From the NCBI GenBank assembly GCA_947177675.1, contig CAMWVK010000097.1:1-6497 (forward strand): DNA of 6,497 bases, read 5' to 3'. The notes under the pieces are model-generated. The model saw only the letters and a list, made by a program, of their open reading frames with translations, searched no databases and was not told where the DNA came from. Positions 5,788 through 6,497 of this stretch are shown here, piece after piece. Made by a program: the position numbers and the translations under genes. This stretch comes from an uncultured Mucispirillum sp. (GTDB lineage Bacteria > Chrysiogenota > Deferribacteres > Deferribacterales > Mucispirillaceae). Positions within the stretch are counted from its first letter, which is position 1, and every line of letters starts with the position of its first letter.

Positions 5788-6497
5788 TATATATATTCTT
5801 CCTGCATTATTTTTTTAAGATTATCTAATGTATAACCTTTTGATTTTTCTTCTGGTCTGCCTATTATAATAAGCTTTGCTCCTGCTGATTTTGCAGCTTC
5901 TAATTTTTCATCAAATCCGCCCGTTTTACCTGTATCTTTCGTTACAAGATATGCTGCATTTATATGCTTTAATATAGCAGTATTCATTTCTTTTGAAAAA
6001 GGTCCCTGCATACATATAATATTTTTCAGCGGATAACCTAAATCTAATATATTTTTTATAACATTAATATCTGGCAGCACCCTTGGATAAAGTCTTGTCA
6101 TATTTCCTATTGCTTTATACTTTGCAAGCTCTTTACTGCCTGTTGCAAGCAGTATATTTCCAGTAGTATTTTTTAAATATTCTGCTGCTTTTTCTATACT
6201 TTCAAATATTATGCCGCCGCCAGTATAAGTAGATGGTCTTATAAGTCTGAAATATTTAACATTATTATTTTCTGCACTTTTACATAAATTTTCTGATATC
6301 TGTGCTGCATAAGGGTGGGTTGCATCAATTATAACAATATTTTCATCTTTTTGGCTTTTAAGCATTTTATTTATATCATCATAATCAAGCCTGCCTGCAT
6401 GTGTCTTTATATATTCCATTTCTGGAAGTACCTGCACTCCATATTCTGTAGCAGTATATACATCTGAAATTACTTTATTTTCATTAAAAAATAATGC
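5787..6497 (-). CDS. cbiJ: Cobalt-precorrin-6A reductase, partial, 5' end off the window
   Basis: CbiJ (CobK in the aerobic route) reduces the cobalt-precorrin-6A macrocycle with a nicotinamide cofactor, just before the CbiT and CbiE reactions. The frame is open from base 6497 to the TAA at 5789-5787, giving 236 visible residues; about 15-25 N-terminal residues with the G-G-T nucleotide loop are missing. Counting from the edge, TEYG (17-20), HAGRLD (33-38) and IDATHPYA (57-64) are family hallmarks. RLIRPS, TGSKELAKY, RVLPD, MQGPFS, VTKDTGKTGGFDEK and IIIGRP follow in the expected order. A GTG at 6437-6435 could be mistaken for the start, but it is internal: the 20 codons upstream continue the family's conserved N-terminal region. 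A separate upstream gene cannot be judged. Identity is clear from the motif order. Confidence 0.93.
   Translation of the reverse strand, partial: ALFFNENKVISDVYTATEYGVQVLPEMEYIKTHAGRLDYDDINKMLKSQKDENIVIIDATHPYAAQISENLCKSAENNNVKYFRLIRPSTYTGGGIIFESIEKAAEYLKNTTGNILLATGSKELAKYKAIGNMTRLYPRVLPDINVIKNILDLGYPLKNIICMQGPFSKEMNTAILKHINAAYLVTKDTGKTGGFDEKLEAAKSAGAKLIIIGRPEEKSKGYTLDNLKKIMQEEYI
5798..5803 (-). promoter_or_regulatory. Ribosome binding site of the precorrin-2 dehydrogenase gene
   Basis: AGGAAG on the minus strand, 10 nt before the ATG at 5787-5785. It is embedded in the last codons of cbiJ (Gln-Glu-Glu-Tyr-Ile) and supports the TAATG overlap start. Confidence 0.6.

Noticed and set aside
5446..5818. 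Two overlapping plus-strand open frames with Phe/Ile-rich, membrane-like translations
   Set aside because: Both are antisense to the dehydrogenase gene; the apparent hydrophobicity is the mirror of Lys/Asn/Glu-rich coding on the other strand.
6435..6437. GTG as the start of cbiJ
   Set aside because: The frame continues open for 20 more codons to the window edge and encodes the conserved TEYG region, so the real start is upstream of the window.
1..6497. Mobile elements, CRISPR arrays, tRNA or rRNA genes
   Set aside because: The whole window is occupied by cobalamin genes and I saw no spaced direct repeats, transposase motifs or RNA-gene signatures.

Overview
The window is a compact piece of an anaerobic-type cobalamin (vitamin B12) biosynthesis operon. 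Eight genes all lie on the minus strand and are transcribed from high to low coordinates. The DNA is very AT-rich (about 30% GC by eye). Start codons are preceded by recognisable Shine-Dalgarno sequences, and TGA is used as a stop, so the code is the ordinary bacterial one. The enzymes (CbiJ, CbiX, CbiE-CbiT, CbiA) fit an early-cobalt-insertion pathway, as expected of an anaerobe. The CobA-HemD fusion, the short precorrin-2 dehydrogenase and the divergent CobU recall Clostridia and some other low-GC anaerobes (for example Deferribacterota). I cannot fix the taxon from this sequence.

Layout in transcription order: cbiJ (5' end cut by the window edge, 6497-5787), short cysG-like precorrin-2 dehydrogenase (5787-5353), cobA-hemD fusion (5356-3863), small cbiX (3856-3494), cbiET fusion (3489-2302), cbiA (2301-964), cobU (964-461), and the N-terminal half of cobS (464-1, running off the edge). 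No gap between genes exceeds 6 nt and several junctions overlap by 1 or 4 nt. There is therefore no room for internal promoters, terminators or riboswitches between genes. The operon promoter, and any cobalamin riboswitch, must lie beyond position 6497.

How they work together: HemD closes hydroxymethylbilane to uroporphyrinogen III. CobA methylates it to precorrin-2, the CysG-like protein oxidises that to sirohydrochlorin, and CbiX inserts cobalt. CbiJ and CbiET catalyse later ring reduction, methylation and decarboxylation steps. CbiA amidates cobyrinate on the a and c side chains. CobU and CobS activate the aminopropanol arm and attach the lower ligand. The missing mid-pathway genes (cbiL, F, G, H, C, D, and cbiP, cbiB, adenosyltransferase, cobT) are presumably outside the window.

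Nothing here looks like a new biological system. The points worth a second look are architectural: the cbiET/cbiA junction in one frame split by a single stop codon, the placement of hemD inside the B12 operon, divergent motifs in the CysG-like protein and CobU, and an A8 tract just after the cobA-hemD start.
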